A stretch of 64,000 nt of DNA, from the NCBI RefSeq assembly GCF_002154695.1, contig NZ_MTAV01000034.1, positions 22,833 through 86,832 of the forward strand, in the 5' to 3' direction. The translations under genes were made by a program, and so were the position numbers. The stretch comes from Nostoc sp. T09. Lineage in GTDB: Bacteria; Cyanobacteriota; Cyanobacteriia; Cyanobacteriales; Nostocaceae. Position 1 is the stretch's first letter. Each line of letters starts with the position of its first letter. The notes below the pieces were generated by a model. That model was not told the origin of the DNA. It searched no databases and saw only the letters and a list, made by a program, of their open reading frames with translations. Positions 54,229-62,751 of this stretch are shown piece by piece.

Positions 54229-55245
54229 ATGAAACTAATACTTGGGATAGAGATTAGCGGCATCTACGGCGAAGCGAAGGTCAACAGAATCAATAAGAAT
54301 ATTGTTTCGCAGATGTGCCTGGGAATTCTTCTGCCTTTAGCTTTAATAAGTTGCAGTCAGCCGACTGGAAGTAACAATCCCCAGGGAGGTGGTAAACCGC
54401 GTGTTGTTGCAACTAGCACGATCATTGCTGATTTGACGCAAGAGATTGGGGGAGACGAAATTAAGCTAACTGGAATTCTTAAACCAGGTACAGATCCCCA
54501 CGTTTACGAACCAGTACCAGCAGACAGTCGGGTTTTAGAAGAAGCTAAATTGATTTTGTATAACGGCTACAACCTCGAACCGGGATTGATTAAGCTGATG
54601 AATGCTGCTGGTGGAAATGTGCGGAAGGTAGCAGTGGGAGAAGTTGTCAAACCTTTGGAGTTAGATAAAGGTAAAGGCGAAGTAGTACCAGATCCCCATG
54701 TTTGGGGTAGTGCAGAAAATGCGATCGCAATGGTAGGTGCAATTCGCGATGGATTAATTGAGTTACTACCCGAAGATAAAGAGAAATTTACGCAAAATGC
54801 AGCCCAACTTACCAACGAATTAAAGCAGTTGCATAGCTGGATTAATCAACAGATCCAAACTATCCCCGCAGATAAACGCAAACTTGTCACTACCCATGAT
54901 GCATTTCAATATTATGGACGTGCTTATCAGATTGCGATCGCTGGTACATTAATCGGTATCAGCACCGAAGAACAACCAAGCGCCCAAACAGTACAGCGAT
55001 TGGTAGAGTCAATTAAAAAAATCGGCGTTAGCTCAATTTTTGCCGAAACGACGATTAATCCGGCCTTAATCAAGACAGTAGCCCAAGAAGCAGGAGTGAA
55101 ACTAGCATCAAGTCAACTCTACTCTGATTCAATTGGCGCAAAGGGTAGTCAAGGTGATACTTATATCAAAATGATGGAGGCGAATACCCGCACCATTGTC
55201 GAAGCACTGGGGGGCAAATATACACCTTTTCAACTCAATAAGTGA
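54229..55245 (+). CDS. Metal-binding lipoprotein of the MntC/ZnuA family
   Basis: A 338-residue cluster A-I solute-binding protein. The lipobox LALISC (Cys about 43) follows a hydrophobic segment, so the protein is anchored in the membrane. The four metal ligands of MntC-like proteins are all visible: His in DPHVYEP, His in DPHVWGS, Glu in FAETTIN and Asp in YSDSIGA. There is no His-rich loop between the lobes, so Mn is favoured over Zn. The first 28 residues (MKLILGIEISGIYGEAKVNR) are unusual before a signal peptide, and may derive from repeat DNA. It is divergent from the ATPase/permease genes. Confidence 0.88.
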   Translation: MKLILGIEISGIYGEAKVNRINKNIVSQMCLGILLPLALISCSQPTGSNNPQGGGKPRVVATSTIIADLTQEIGGDEIKLTGILKPGTDPHVYEPVPADSRVLEEAKLILYNGYNLEPGLIKLMNAAGGNVRKVAVGEVVKPLELDKGKGEVVPDPHVWGSAENAIAMVGAIRDGLIELLPEDKEKFTQNAAQLTNELKQLHSWINQQIQTIPADKRKLVTTHDAFQYYGRAYQIAIAGTLIGISTEEQPSAQTVQRLVESIKKIGVSSIFAETTINPALIKTVAQEAGVKLASSQLYSDSIGAKGSQGDTYIKMMEANTRTIVEALGGKYTPFQLNK

Positions 55246-55671
55246 AGCCGGATTTTAGGTAGCAGGAGAGCGATCGCTGCAATTTAAAATCATTAAACTA
55301 CTTGTAAATCCCTGAATACAGGTTTAGGCGTAAGCTTGGTTGAGATAGGAGTAGACAATAATAGTTCCAACTACTTTAAAATTAAATTGTATTGTCTACC
55401 AGATCGGGGTTTTGGTGGGCAGTGCCCACCCTACATTCACCTCCTGTATTTCAAAAATCAGGTATGAGTCCTAGAGGATATTTGAGCAAAAAATAAATAT
55501 TAACTATTTCTCTAGCTAGAAGTTTTTGTTAAAAATCAGAACCAATATATAACCATAGACATCTATCTATTTATTGATAATTTCAAACTCTCTCTAGAGA
55601 AAGAATTTTTTAGGCATTTTATTTTTTAAATTGATATTAGTAAAAGTAGAGTTTAAATTCTCGCAATAGTT
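55246..55671. other. Intergenic region after the metal-binding protein
   Basis: About 425 bases, AT-rich. It contains a partial copy of the GTGGGCAGTGCCCACCCTAC hairpin at 55403-55436. No gene is seen. Confidence 0.5.
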
Positions 55672-56001
55672 ATGACTAACGAACCAAAAGAGCAAATTAA
55701 TCAACCAGTAAGCGAAGATTGGCACTCTAAAGACGAGCCAAACGTAAAAGAAAGAAACTTAACTGCCAATCCAGGAGATAGAATTGCTGACGAATCCCAG
55801 TCAGTTGAAGATAAGGCTCAACAAGTAGCTGTAGATTCACCAGACATTACAGGTGACCACATTAAAGTCCCCACATACTTTGTTGTCGATGAACCCGATG
55901 GTGAAAAGAAAGCCCTCCACCATGTAAAAGACGCTGAAGAGATTTCTGATGTAATTCGACAAGCACGAGTTGACGAAAACGGCAATCGCATTTGGTGGTA
56001 G
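55672..56001 (+). CDS. Conserved hydrophilic protein
   Basis: A 109-residue, strongly hydrophilic and acidic protein with no membrane segment. The C-terminal half (TYFVVDEPDGEKKALHHVKD, ending in NGNRIWW) is the best conserved looking part. The N-terminal half is Gln/Glu/Asp-rich and probably disordered. I do not recognise the family beyond its looking like a conserved cyanobacterial hypothetical. A stress-related (hydrophilin-like) role is possible, but that is inference. It stands alone between intergenic regions. Confidence 0.65.
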   Translation: MTNEPKEQINQPVSEDWHSKDEPNVKERNLTANPGDRIADESQSVEDKAQQVAVDSPDITGDHIKVPTYFVVDEPDGEKKALHHVKDAEEISDVIRQARVDENGNRIWW

Positions 56002-56086
56002 TTTGACAATTTTAGATTTCCTGATTTTAGAGATATTTACTCATCCCCAATCTAAAATCGGGATCGTAGCAAAACACAAACACTCC

Positions 56087-56110
56087 GTAGGGTGGGCATT
56101 GCCCACCTAC
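56087..56110. repeat. GTGGGCATTGCCCAC hairpin repeat
   Basis: GTAGGGTGGGCATTGCCCACCTAC is a single compact copy of the dispersed hairpin family, between two convergent genes. It could terminate transcription in either direction. Confidence 0.75.
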
Positions 56111-56122
56111 ACTATTACTAAA

Positions 56123-56659
56123 TTAAGATGCATCTCTAGGCTTACTTTTGAAATTGTAAGTTACTTGCAATAATCCAGATTCATAAGTTCTTACATCTTT
56201 CAACTCAAGTAATGTTTCTACACTGCGATCTTTCCAAATTAGGGGTATACCATCACCTAGAATAATGGGGTGGATCGAGAGAATTAATTGATCAATCAAG
56301 CTGTGAATTAGAAAATAATGAATTATCTGTCCTCCCCCAACTAACCAGATATCACCGCCACTAGATTGACGCAGCGTGTTGATAAAGCCCTTCAAATCAC
56401 CCCCAACAAATTCCACGTTGTTGTCTGTTTTACCTTGGAGAGGATTAGAGAAAACAAAACCTTTCTTACCTTTGTACGGATATTCCCCAAATCCAAGCAT
56501 TTGGTGATATGTCTTACTACCTATAAGTACTGTGTCAATTTGGTCAAAAAACTCAGTGTAACCATAGTCTTGGTCTGTGAATAGCCAATCGACCTCTCCT
56601 GATATTCTGGCAATATATCCGTCAAGACTAGAGGCAATGAATAAGCGTATTTTTCGCAT
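56123..56659 (-). CDS. Dihydrofolate reductase-like / RibD C-terminal family protein
   Basis: A 178-residue protein of the dihydrofolate-reductase-fold family that includes the RibD C-terminal (5-amino-6-uracil reductase-type) domain. The start MRKIRLFIASSLDGYIARIS, the NADPH-binding region VLIGSKTYHQM, and the later GGDIWLVGGGQIIHYFL and LSIHPIILGDGIPLI are characteristic. It should bind NADPH and reduce a small heterocycle. Riboflavin genes are not adjacent, so it may be an accessory reductase of unknown substrate. It has no signal peptide and is transcribed alone. Confidence 0.85.
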   Translation of the reverse strand: MRKIRLFIASSLDGYIARISGEVDWLFTDQDYGYTEFFDQIDTVLIGSKTYHQMLGFGEYPYKGKKGFVFSNPLQGKTDNNVEFVGGDLKGFINTLRQSSGGDIWLVGGGQIIHYFLIHSLIDQLILSIHPIILGDGIPLIWKDRSVETLLELKDVRTYESGLLQVTYNFKSKPRDAS

Positions 56660-57103
56660 GATCTCTTCTGCTTGTCTGTGATTTATTTTCAGCTAATCGT
56701 GGTATTTTTAGTAGTTAGCTTGATCGAGAGTCTTGAGGTAGCTCAACCGGGTAATAACGTAGCTAACAAAAAATTATCCAACTTCCCATGCGATCGCAGA
56801 ATTGAAAATTTAACCAAGAGTTGACTATATATAGCAAAACCGCTCTAAACTAACTTGAGAGCGGCTTTGAGAGATTAGTTTTATGTGGGGCTTCATAGTG
56901 GTATTGCCCCGTTTTAAGTATAAGTGGTTCTGTATGTAATGGTATACAGGATGCGTTTGGCGCATTCCGGAAGAAATTTAGAACTTATGTAAATTTGCGG
57001 GTTTTGTCAGATTTTAGCGCTCAATGACGGTCTGGTTAAGGCAGAAGGCAGAGGAACAAGCATCACTTGTTTGTCGTTAGGTGTTCCCGCTTTCTTAGCA
57101 TCT

Positions 57104-57165
57104 GTAGGTAGTGCCCATCCCATCAAAACCCGGATATGGTGGGCATTGCCCACTCTACTTACCAA
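57104..57165. repeat. GTGGGCA hairpin repeat copy
   Basis: GTAGGTAGTGCCCATCC at the left pairs imperfectly with ATGGTGGGCATTGCCCACTC at the right, joined by AAAACCCGG. Member of the family at 12135, 45119, 55403, 56087 and 59518. Confidence 0.7.
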
Positions 57166-57216
57166 TAAAACACATATTTAATAGACTTCTTGCAAAAATG
57201 CGAATTAGCAAAAAAG

Positions 57217-57282
57217 AAACCACAGATAAACACAGATGAACACCGATATTTATCTGTGTTTATTGGTGTTTATCTGTGGTTT
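57217..57282. repeat. ACAGATAAACAC-type palindrome
   Basis: Perfect 17-bp inverted arms AAACCACAGATAAACAC (57217-57233) and GTGTTTATCTGTGGTTT (57266-57282) separated by 32 bases. A related palindrome with the same core is at 60343-60378. Confidence 0.82.
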
Positions 57283-57291
57283 GATATTCAA

Positions 57292-57380
57292 ATACAGCAG
57301 ATTTCATTTTATTGAAGTATACATCCTAAGTTTTAAAACCAGACATATAAAGCCTCTTGTGGTTCTAAATTCTGCTGTAT
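57292..57380. mobile_element. MITE-like element, 89-nt variant copy
   Basis: Ends ATACAGCAGATTTCA and TAAATTCTGCTGTAT match the terminal inverted repeats of the 108-nt element at 16317 and 62108. The interior is shorter and diverged. It lies just downstream of the small membrane protein gene (minus strand). Confidence 0.7.
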
Positions 57381-57399
57381 TTTTGCAGCTAGGAGCAAA

Positions 57400-57576
57400 T
57401 TAGCGAACTAGTCCGTAATAAGCAGTTGCTGCCACAAGTACAATTACTACTACTCCTAATAAAATGCTAACTGAAAATTCTACAGAAGTCTTTTGATTGA
57501 GTTCTTTTTTGCTTTCACTTTGCCCAGAAGTGGCAGACACAATATTTTTGGAATCTTTTGCTTTTTCAGTAGTCAT
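57400..57576 (-). CDS. Small single-pass membrane protein, 58 residues
   Basis: A 58-residue protein on the minus strand with a clean start and stop. Residues 1-32 are hydrophilic and Lys/Ser-rich (MTTEKAKDSKNIVSATSGQS). Residues 33-55 form one transmembrane helix (VEFSVSILLGVVVIVLVAA) followed by the short tail YYGLVR. The size and arrangement resemble small cyanobacterial thylakoid or membrane-stabilising proteins, but no family is assigned. The coding pattern (strong hydrophobic helix, then charged end) makes it more than a chance frame. It lies 97 bases after the start side of the desaturase region. Confidence 0.6.
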   Translation of the reverse strand: MTTEKAKDSKNIVSATSGQSESKKELNQKTSVEFSVSILLGVVVIVLVAATAYYGLVR

Positions 57577-57673
57577 GGCTGTGATGATTTATGCTTACTT
57601 ATTTCTAAGTTTGCTGCAACATCCAGAAACTTCATCTTGCTTGAGGACTACGAAAAAAGTTGTAGAAAAAGAT

Positions 57674-58645
57674 TTAACAAGGCAACTTTCCTAATTGAGC
57701 AATAATATATTGGTTGACTTTGATATAGCCGGGATCGACATGGGTAAAGTGTGAACTTAATATTGGATATGCTTGCGGCAGCGCATGGAATGGAATTGAT
57801 GGATATAAATGATGTACTGCATGAAGTGGCATATTCCACATCAAAAATCGCACAGGCCAGAGTGTGAGTGTTATGCGCGTATTTGTCAGCAAGTTAGCGT
57901 CAAGAGTGCAACCTGTATGTTCCCCTAACAAAATAAAACGCAAAATTGGTTGACCGACAATCATCGGTAGCAGCCAATAAAGAAAAAACCAAGGTTGACC
58001 TACTGCAAATGAAAGCGCGATCGCACCTGCATAAACAGCTAATTGTAATCTAGTAGAACGAATAACTTCAGCTCTTGCGGTGTCTGGGATAAATGGGCAA
58101 TCGTCAAGTTGGCCGAGTGCAGCGCGATAATGTCCCTGTATTTTGTCTACCCACCAAGGTAAACCGCTAAGTACTAAAAAGTACTCACCCATGTTGTGAG
58201 GTGTGAGATCGGCCAATTCTGGATCTTTACCTGGAACGCGAGTATAACGATGGTGCCATTTGTGATAACGCCGATAGAATGTGCTGTTATAAAACGAGAG
58301 TAAACCTGCAAACCAAGCAACAACATCATTCAAGCGATTGTTAACAAAAGCGGTTCTGTGCCCGGCTTCGTGCATAGGTGCAAACATACAAGCAAGACTA
58401 AAGCCATAGATTACCAATGCAGGGATTGCTACAAGCCAATTGCCAAAGTTAGTTGCCCACAAGTAACCGCTACATCCGATTATCGTTAGATGTCCTACTA
58501 GTTGAATCAGTCCTTGAACGTTAGAGCGATCGTTCAAAATGCTTAATTGTTCAACACTAAGAATTTGCTGCGGATTGTAATGCTGCTCAATTTTTTCATC
58601 CAATAATTCAGGTTGGCTAATGGTATCAATTAACATAGTTAACAC
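57674..58645 (-). CDS. Membrane fatty-acid-desaturase-type protein
   Basis: A 323-residue integral membrane protein with the three His boxes of the desaturase/hydroxylase superfamily: HEAGH, HKWHH and, near the C-terminus, HAVHH; another His-containing segment is GEHTGCT. Hydrophobic spans lie between them, as required to hold a di-iron centre. It should introduce a double bond or hydroxyl group into a lipid or related hydrophobic substrate. It does not match the classical DesA/DesB/DesC acyl-lipid enzymes well enough to name, and carotenoid hydroxylase-type activity is also possible. It is transcribed alone. Confidence 0.85.
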   Translation of the reverse strand: MLTMLIDTISQPELLDEKIEQHYNPQQILSVEQLSILNDRSNVQGLIQLVGHLTIIGCSGYLWATNFGNWLVAIPALVIYGFSLACMFAPMHEAGHRTAFVNNRLNDVVAWFAGLLSFYNSTFYRRYHKWHHRYTRVPGKDPELADLTPHNMGEYFLVLSGLPWWVDKIQGHYRAALGQLDDCPFIPDTARAEVIRSTRLQLAVYAGAIALSFAVGQPWFFLYWLLPMIVGQPILRFILLGEHTGCTLDANLLTNTRITLTLWPVRFLMWNMPLHAVHHLYPSIPFHALPQAYPILSSHFTHVDPGYIKVNQYIIAQLGKLPC

Positions 58646-58982
58646 TCCACATCATCTCAGTAGTTATATTCAAGTATTATTTGTTAGGGCTAGGCACAAG
58701 ACAAAGGTTAACAGACGCTACAATTAAGTACTGTTATCTAGATGCCCGGTTATAATTTAAAACATCATTTGCTAACTGGGTGTAAAGAATTGTAGGAAAA
58801 TATTGCTCAGTTTTTGGTTACATATCGCACAAATTGCTTAATAAAATTTACTGATAAGCAAGGGAAAGCGATCGCAACATCGCTGCGATTATAAAGCCGT
58901 ATCGGAATTAGACACTCAGACTAAGTGTCTTTTAAAATCCTTCTCCCTTCTGCCTAGTTTTAACGGTAAATAGCCAACCTAC
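58646..58982. other. Intergenic region upstream of the desaturase
   Basis: About 340 AT-rich bases with one HIP1 site. It presumably carries the desaturase promoter. Nothing else is seen. Confidence 0.4.
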
Positions 58983-59459
58983 CTAAACACCCAAGCGCTG
59001 CTGCATAATTAAGCGTGCATCTTCGTAATCTCGCCCTACTAAATAGGAGAAATGATAGTAAGAGGCGATAAAAAAGTCACACCCATATTTTTGATAGCGG
59101 TCAGCAACCGCAAGAAAACCGTAACGGGCAGAATGTATATCGTCAAACCAACTACTGTGATAGGTATCAAACAAAAATAACGTCAATGAAGTTTCATCTT
59201 TATTAATATTTAAGCGCAGTAAATTTAAATGGGGGTGGTGGTTCCGTCCCATCGGCAGGAGTATCTCATAGCTATTAAAATTAATCAACTCTGCCAGTTG
59301 ATCTTCTTCGTAATCCGCCGTATGCGGGTTTGGTAGTAGATATTTCCAGCGCATGAAGAACTCATGTTTCGCATCAAAACCAGGGTCGATATCAATTCGC
59401 CAATATTCGCTCGTTACTAGTTCTTCAATTACCGATGCGGGTAAATCAGCTACTTTCAT
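58983..59459 (-). CDS. Conserved hypothetical protein
   Basis: A 158-residue protein from ATG 59459 (MKVADLPASVIEELVTSEYW), which I choose because the 26 further in-frame residues upstream to 59537 are translated repeat DNA (MGDAHPTYTN is the GTGGGCATCGCCCAC hairpin). It is soluble, with an aromatic-rich C-terminal half (TYHSSWFDDIHSARYGFLAV, CDFFIASYYHFSYLVGRDYE). I do not recognise the family. There is no signal peptide. It is isolated from other genes. Confidence 0.55.
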   Translation of the reverse strand: MKVADLPASVIEELVTSEYWRIDIDPGFDAKHEFFMRWKYLLPNPHTADYEEDQLAELINFNSYEILLPMGRNHHPHLNLLRLNINKDETSLTLFLFDTYHSSWFDDIHSARYGFLAVADRYQKYGCDFFIASYYHFSYLVGRDYEDARLIMQQRLGV

Positions 59460-59517
59460 ACCCAAAAGGCTTATAGGTCTGTACTCAAAACTTACCCTAT
59501 ACTTTCCATTAGTATAT

Positions 59518-59573
59518 GTAGGGTGGGCATCGCCCACTAAAACCCTGAAATGGTGGGCACTGCCCTACGCGCT
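59518..59573. repeat. GTGGGCA hairpin repeat, overlapping a hypothetical 5' region
   Basis: GTAGGGTGGGCATCGCCCACT and TGGTGGGCACTGCCCTAC flank AAAACCCTGAAA. It lies just upstream of the minus-strand gene starting at 59459, and an annotation that extends that gene to 59537 would include it. Confidence 0.75.
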
Positions 59574-60342
59574 TCAGCATTAGGGTTAACGGCGTCACAT
59601 TCAGGCATAAGATCGCAACGTTTAGGCTTCAAGTCGTAATGTTGAGGCTGAATATTTCAGCGATCGCCATAAATGCACAAACTTTGCTCTATTTCCATGA
59701 TGGCTAACGCCAAAGTACCCTTATAGACTCCGCAGCCAGTTTAAAACATCATCGATTGACTCGCTGAGAGTTAAAAATTGTTGGAGAAGATTATTTATTG
59801 TGCGGCAGATAACACAAATGTTGCTCCTAAAAACAACAACACCCAAGCTGCGACTTACTTAGTGATTTCCTCTGCTTTTTCTTTCACACGGGGCTACACT
59901 GACTAATTACATCCTCGCAATGTAATTAACTTTCAGTTATACTACCCCCTCTTTACCACATTGAGGAAATATAAGTTATCGAGTTGGGTGTTGTTGTTAG
60001 CTGACGAGACAGATGATGTAACAGCGTTTTTACCTCTTAACTAACTGGGACTTAACCTACTTGGCTGTTGTATCTGCCAGGGAAGCTTTGTAGCTTCAAT
60101 TTTTAAAATAGCACTTTTAAATGTTGATGAATTAACTTGAAACTAAACTTTACCTGTTTGAATATTGACACTCATAAACTGCAACAATTACTTTACATCT
60201 TGTTTAATTTCTAATATATAGATAAGAAAACTGCTAAAAATTATTAGCAGATTGAGCAGTTACTTAGTAATTTTTATCTCATCAAAACCGATGAACTTTT
60301 ATCGGTTGCTGACAAAAATCAGAATTAGAGTAAAAGAACAGT

Positions 60343-60378
60343 TGCACACCGATAAACACAGATAATTATCGGTGTGCA
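60343..60378. repeat. ACACCGATAAACACAGATAA palindrome
   Basis: TGCACACCGATA (60343-60354) pairs perfectly with TATCGGTGTGCA (60367-60378) across 12 bases. A second GTGTTTATCTGTG follows at about 60382. It shares the GATAAACACAGAT core with 57217-57282. Confidence 0.8.
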
Positions 60379-60461
60379 TCAGTGTTTATCTGTGATTCAA
60401 TATCTAAAACATAGACTTATGCAAGCGATCTAAGCAATCAAATTCTTGGAAGGAACATAAA

Positions 60462-61934
60462 TTAACAACGCTGTAACTGCGTTAATAAAACTACAACTTC
60501 ATCAATTGCTTGCCGTAAATTGCTGGCTGGCTGTTCGCTTTGGTTCACCATAATACTAAAAACCAATGGCTCATACTTAGGCCCGTTCACATATCCAGAT
60601 AGGGAAACTGCACCACTCAATGTGCCTGTTTTTGCTTGCACAATTCCCTCAGCAGGAGTGTTGCGAAAGCGATTTTTCAAAGTCCCGCTTTTTCCTGCAA
60701 TCGGTAAAGATGCTCGATAAATAGCTGCGGCTGGTGTTTTCGCCATTAAGCGCAAAGTTTGTACTAAACCTTCTGGAGATACTAAGTTACGACGTGATAA
60801 TCCCGAACCATCTACTAAAGCATAAGTCGCTGGATCAACTCCTAATTGAGTTAAACTCGTCTTCAAAACTTCTAACCCAATATCAGCAGTATTTTTATTC
60901 TGCACTTTCGGTTGTTTAATTGCTAATGCTCTGAGTAGCGCCTCAGCATAAAGATTATTACTATTTTGAAGAGTCTCCATTAACAATTCAGATAAAGGAG
61001 GCGAATCTATAGCTGCTATTTCTTGCTGATTAGTACCACCATTTAAGACTAATGTTTGTCCTAATATAATTTTCTCGGTTGCTAAAGCAGCACGGAAGCG
61101 GCGCAAAAAGTAATAATTAGGGTCAACTACAGGTAAGTTTACTAAATAAGGTTCAGATTTCTCTATTAGTTGCCCTTGAATTCGTAACACTGTTCCTGTT
61201 AAATCGCGGGTTACATTAATGTAGCTTGGTTGATTTTTACTAACTGTTGTAGATTGATTAATTATCCGCCATCGTCCCACCTCGTTGGCATCATTCCAGG
61301 CAATTTGTAAAGGTTTACCTACAGCTTGTGGCACAAGCTTGAAGCTAAAAACATTTTGATTCAAAATAAAACTGCCAACGGGTGCGCCATAATCTGACTG
61401 CACATCTTCCCATTGCCAAGTAGAGTTAACTATATCCCCTTGAATATAACTATCATCAGCAATTAATTGTTTAACTTGAGTAATACCTTTCTGTTGCAAT
61501 TGCTGTGCTAAATTTTGCAACTGAGTATCACTTAAGCTGGGATCTCCTCTACCAACAACACGCAAAACTCCATTAGGATTCTGATAAATAGAGGTGCGAA
61601 TGCGAAAATTTGCTCCTAAGTGCTGCAATGCAGCAGCTGTGGTTAGCAGTTTTGTATTAGAAGCGGGAGTAAAGTATTTGTTGGCATCTCGACTGTAAAG
61701 AGCTTGCCCAGATGATACAGGTTGCACTAATATTCCCCAGCGCACTCGACTGAATAGGGGACGATTGATGACAGCATCTATAGATGTTCCCAATTGGGCG
61801 GAGCAAATTGCTTTTGTGGTAGTGGCTGGTGCTACTGGAGTTGGTACCTGTGCTTGAGCTATTTGCTGGGCAAGACTAATATGGCTACCGAGAAACAATA
61901 ACATCAAACCTACAGTAATCTTTTGAGTCATCAC
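60462..61934 (-). CDS. dacB: D-alanyl-D-alanine carboxypeptidase/endopeptidase, PBP4 type
   Basis: A 490-residue class C penicillin-binding protein. A signal peptide (TVGLMLLFLGSHISLAQQ) sends it to the periplasm. The active site motifs are SxxK in PASNTKLLTTAA, SxN in SNNLYAEALLRAL and KTG in AKTGTLSGA; the serine is the nucleophile that forms the acyl-enzyme with beta-lactams. It trims or cleaves peptidoglycan stem peptides. The large domain inserted between SxxK and SxN, typical of PBP4, is present. No other wall gene is adjacent. Confidence 0.93.
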   Translation of the reverse strand: MMTQKITVGLMLLFLGSHISLAQQIAQAQVPTPVAPATTTKAICSAQLGTSIDAVINRPLFSRVRWGILVQPVSSGQALYSRDANKYFTPASNTKLLTTAAALQHLGANFRIRTSIYQNPNGVLRVVGRGDPSLSDTQLQNLAQQLQQKGITQVKQLIADDSYIQGDIVNSTWQWEDVQSDYGAPVGSFILNQNVFSFKLVPQAVGKPLQIAWNDANEVGRWRIINQSTTVSKNQPSYINVTRDLTGTVLRIQGQLIEKSEPYLVNLPVVDPNYYFLRRFRAALATEKIILGQTLVLNGGTNQQEIAAIDSPPLSELLMETLQNSNNLYAEALLRALAIKQPKVQNKNTADIGLEVLKTSLTQLGVDPATYALVDGSGLSRRNLVSPEGLVQTLRLMAKTPAAAIYRASLPIAGKSGTLKNRFRNTPAEGIVQAKTGTLSGAVSLSGYVNGPKYEPLVFSIMVNQSEQPASNLRQAIDEVVVLLTQLQRC

Positions 61935-62349
61935 ATAGTGTTAAAAACTACTTGATGATAATAACTTGCGGTCGTGCTTTTTGAGTTTTCAATATCTCAG
62001 TAGGGTAAAGTTACACAAACCAAGCCCCCATTAATATGCCCACAGTATCATTACATATTGTTGCGCTCTTGGAAAAATCTTAGTTCATTATTTGGAAATA
62101 TAACTATTTACAGCAAATTTCAAGTTAGTGAAGTACAGATCCTAAACCTCAAACCCAAGCATAAAGACTGTTTTACTTCTGAATTCTGAATTCTAACTCC
62201 TGAATTCTGCTGTATCTGTATAAGCTACACAAAGTCGCTACACCTCTACATCTGTAGTTTGAATTTTCTCAAATTAATTTTTGCAAGAGACACTCATCTA
62301 CTATCTTTCATAACGTCGAAACAAAATCTATGTTTATCTAAGCCCTAAT
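61935..62349. other. Intergenic region containing a 108-nt element
   Basis: Holds one full copy of the MITE-like element (62108-62215). The remaining sequence is AT-rich and should hold the dacB promoter at its left end. No gene is seen. Confidence 0.5.
62108..62215. mobile_element. 108-nt MITE-like element, copy 3
   Basis: Nearly identical to 16317-16424: TTACAGCAAATTTCAAGTTA start, CATAAAGACTGTTTTACTTC interior and TGAATTCTGCTGTAT end, with about six differences. It is in the same orientation as copy 1 and has no coding potential. Confidence 0.85.
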
Positions 62350-62751
62350 CTAAGGCAATTTATAACTAGCAACGCGTATAGTCAACTGACCTTGGTTAGG
62401 ATTATGGCTAAACACAAATGCACCTTCTTCTTTTTCACCACCAGATAAAAAGTCAATCTGTTGTTCCCCTGTTTCCGTAACGTTGTCGTCAATTTGTAAC
62501 TCAGCCATTATTTGAACTGATTCAGCTGTATCTCCACCAGTATTAACGACTTCAAAGGGAACATAAAATTGTCCATCAATTTCGCGAATTGTTTGTTTTT
62601 TGGTAACAGATACGATGGGGGGTTGATTTTTGTCGTTTAGCCAAGTGTATCCTACTAAGCCAACAATCACTACGAGAATGAATGAGGCTGCACTGAATGT
62701 CACCCACTCGGCAAGCGATCGCTCTTGATGTTGGTTTTCTGTATTATTCAT
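62350..62751 (-). CDS. TIGR02588-family membrane-anchored protein
   Basis: A 133-residue protein with one N-terminal transmembrane helix (TFSAASFILVVIVGLVGYTW) and a soluble domain outside (VSVTKKQTIREIDGQFYVPF, then VNTGGDTAESVQIMAEL), which has an immunoglobulin-like beta pattern. It matches the TIGR02588 family, always found next to TIGR02587 as here. The start overlaps the upstream gene's stop by four bases (ATGA). Its function is unknown. Confidence 0.8.
   Translation of the reverse strand: MNNTENQHQERSLAEWVTFSAASFILVVIVGLVGYTWLNDKNQPPIVSVTKKQTIREIDGQFYVPFEVVNTGGDTAESVQIMAELQIDDNVTETGEQQIDFLSGGEKEEGAFVFSHNPNQGQLTIRVASYKLP

Larger units (their letters stand above)
56660..57399. other. 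740-bp repeat-rich region
   Basis: Holds a copy of the GTGGGCA hairpin family (57104-57165), a 17-bp-stem palindrome (57217-57282) and a short copy of the 108-nt inverted-repeat element (57292-57380). The small membrane protein gene starts immediately after. Nothing else was recognised. Confidence 0.6.
59460..60461. other. About 1-kb gene-free region with hairpin repeats
   Basis: Starts with a GTGGGCA hairpin (59518-59573) that abuts the hypothetical gene. A degenerate CTTCAAGTCGTAATGTTGAGG repeat with HIP1 follows, then AT-rich sequence and the 12-bp-stem palindrome at 60343-60378. No gene or RNA was recognised. Confidence 0.5.
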
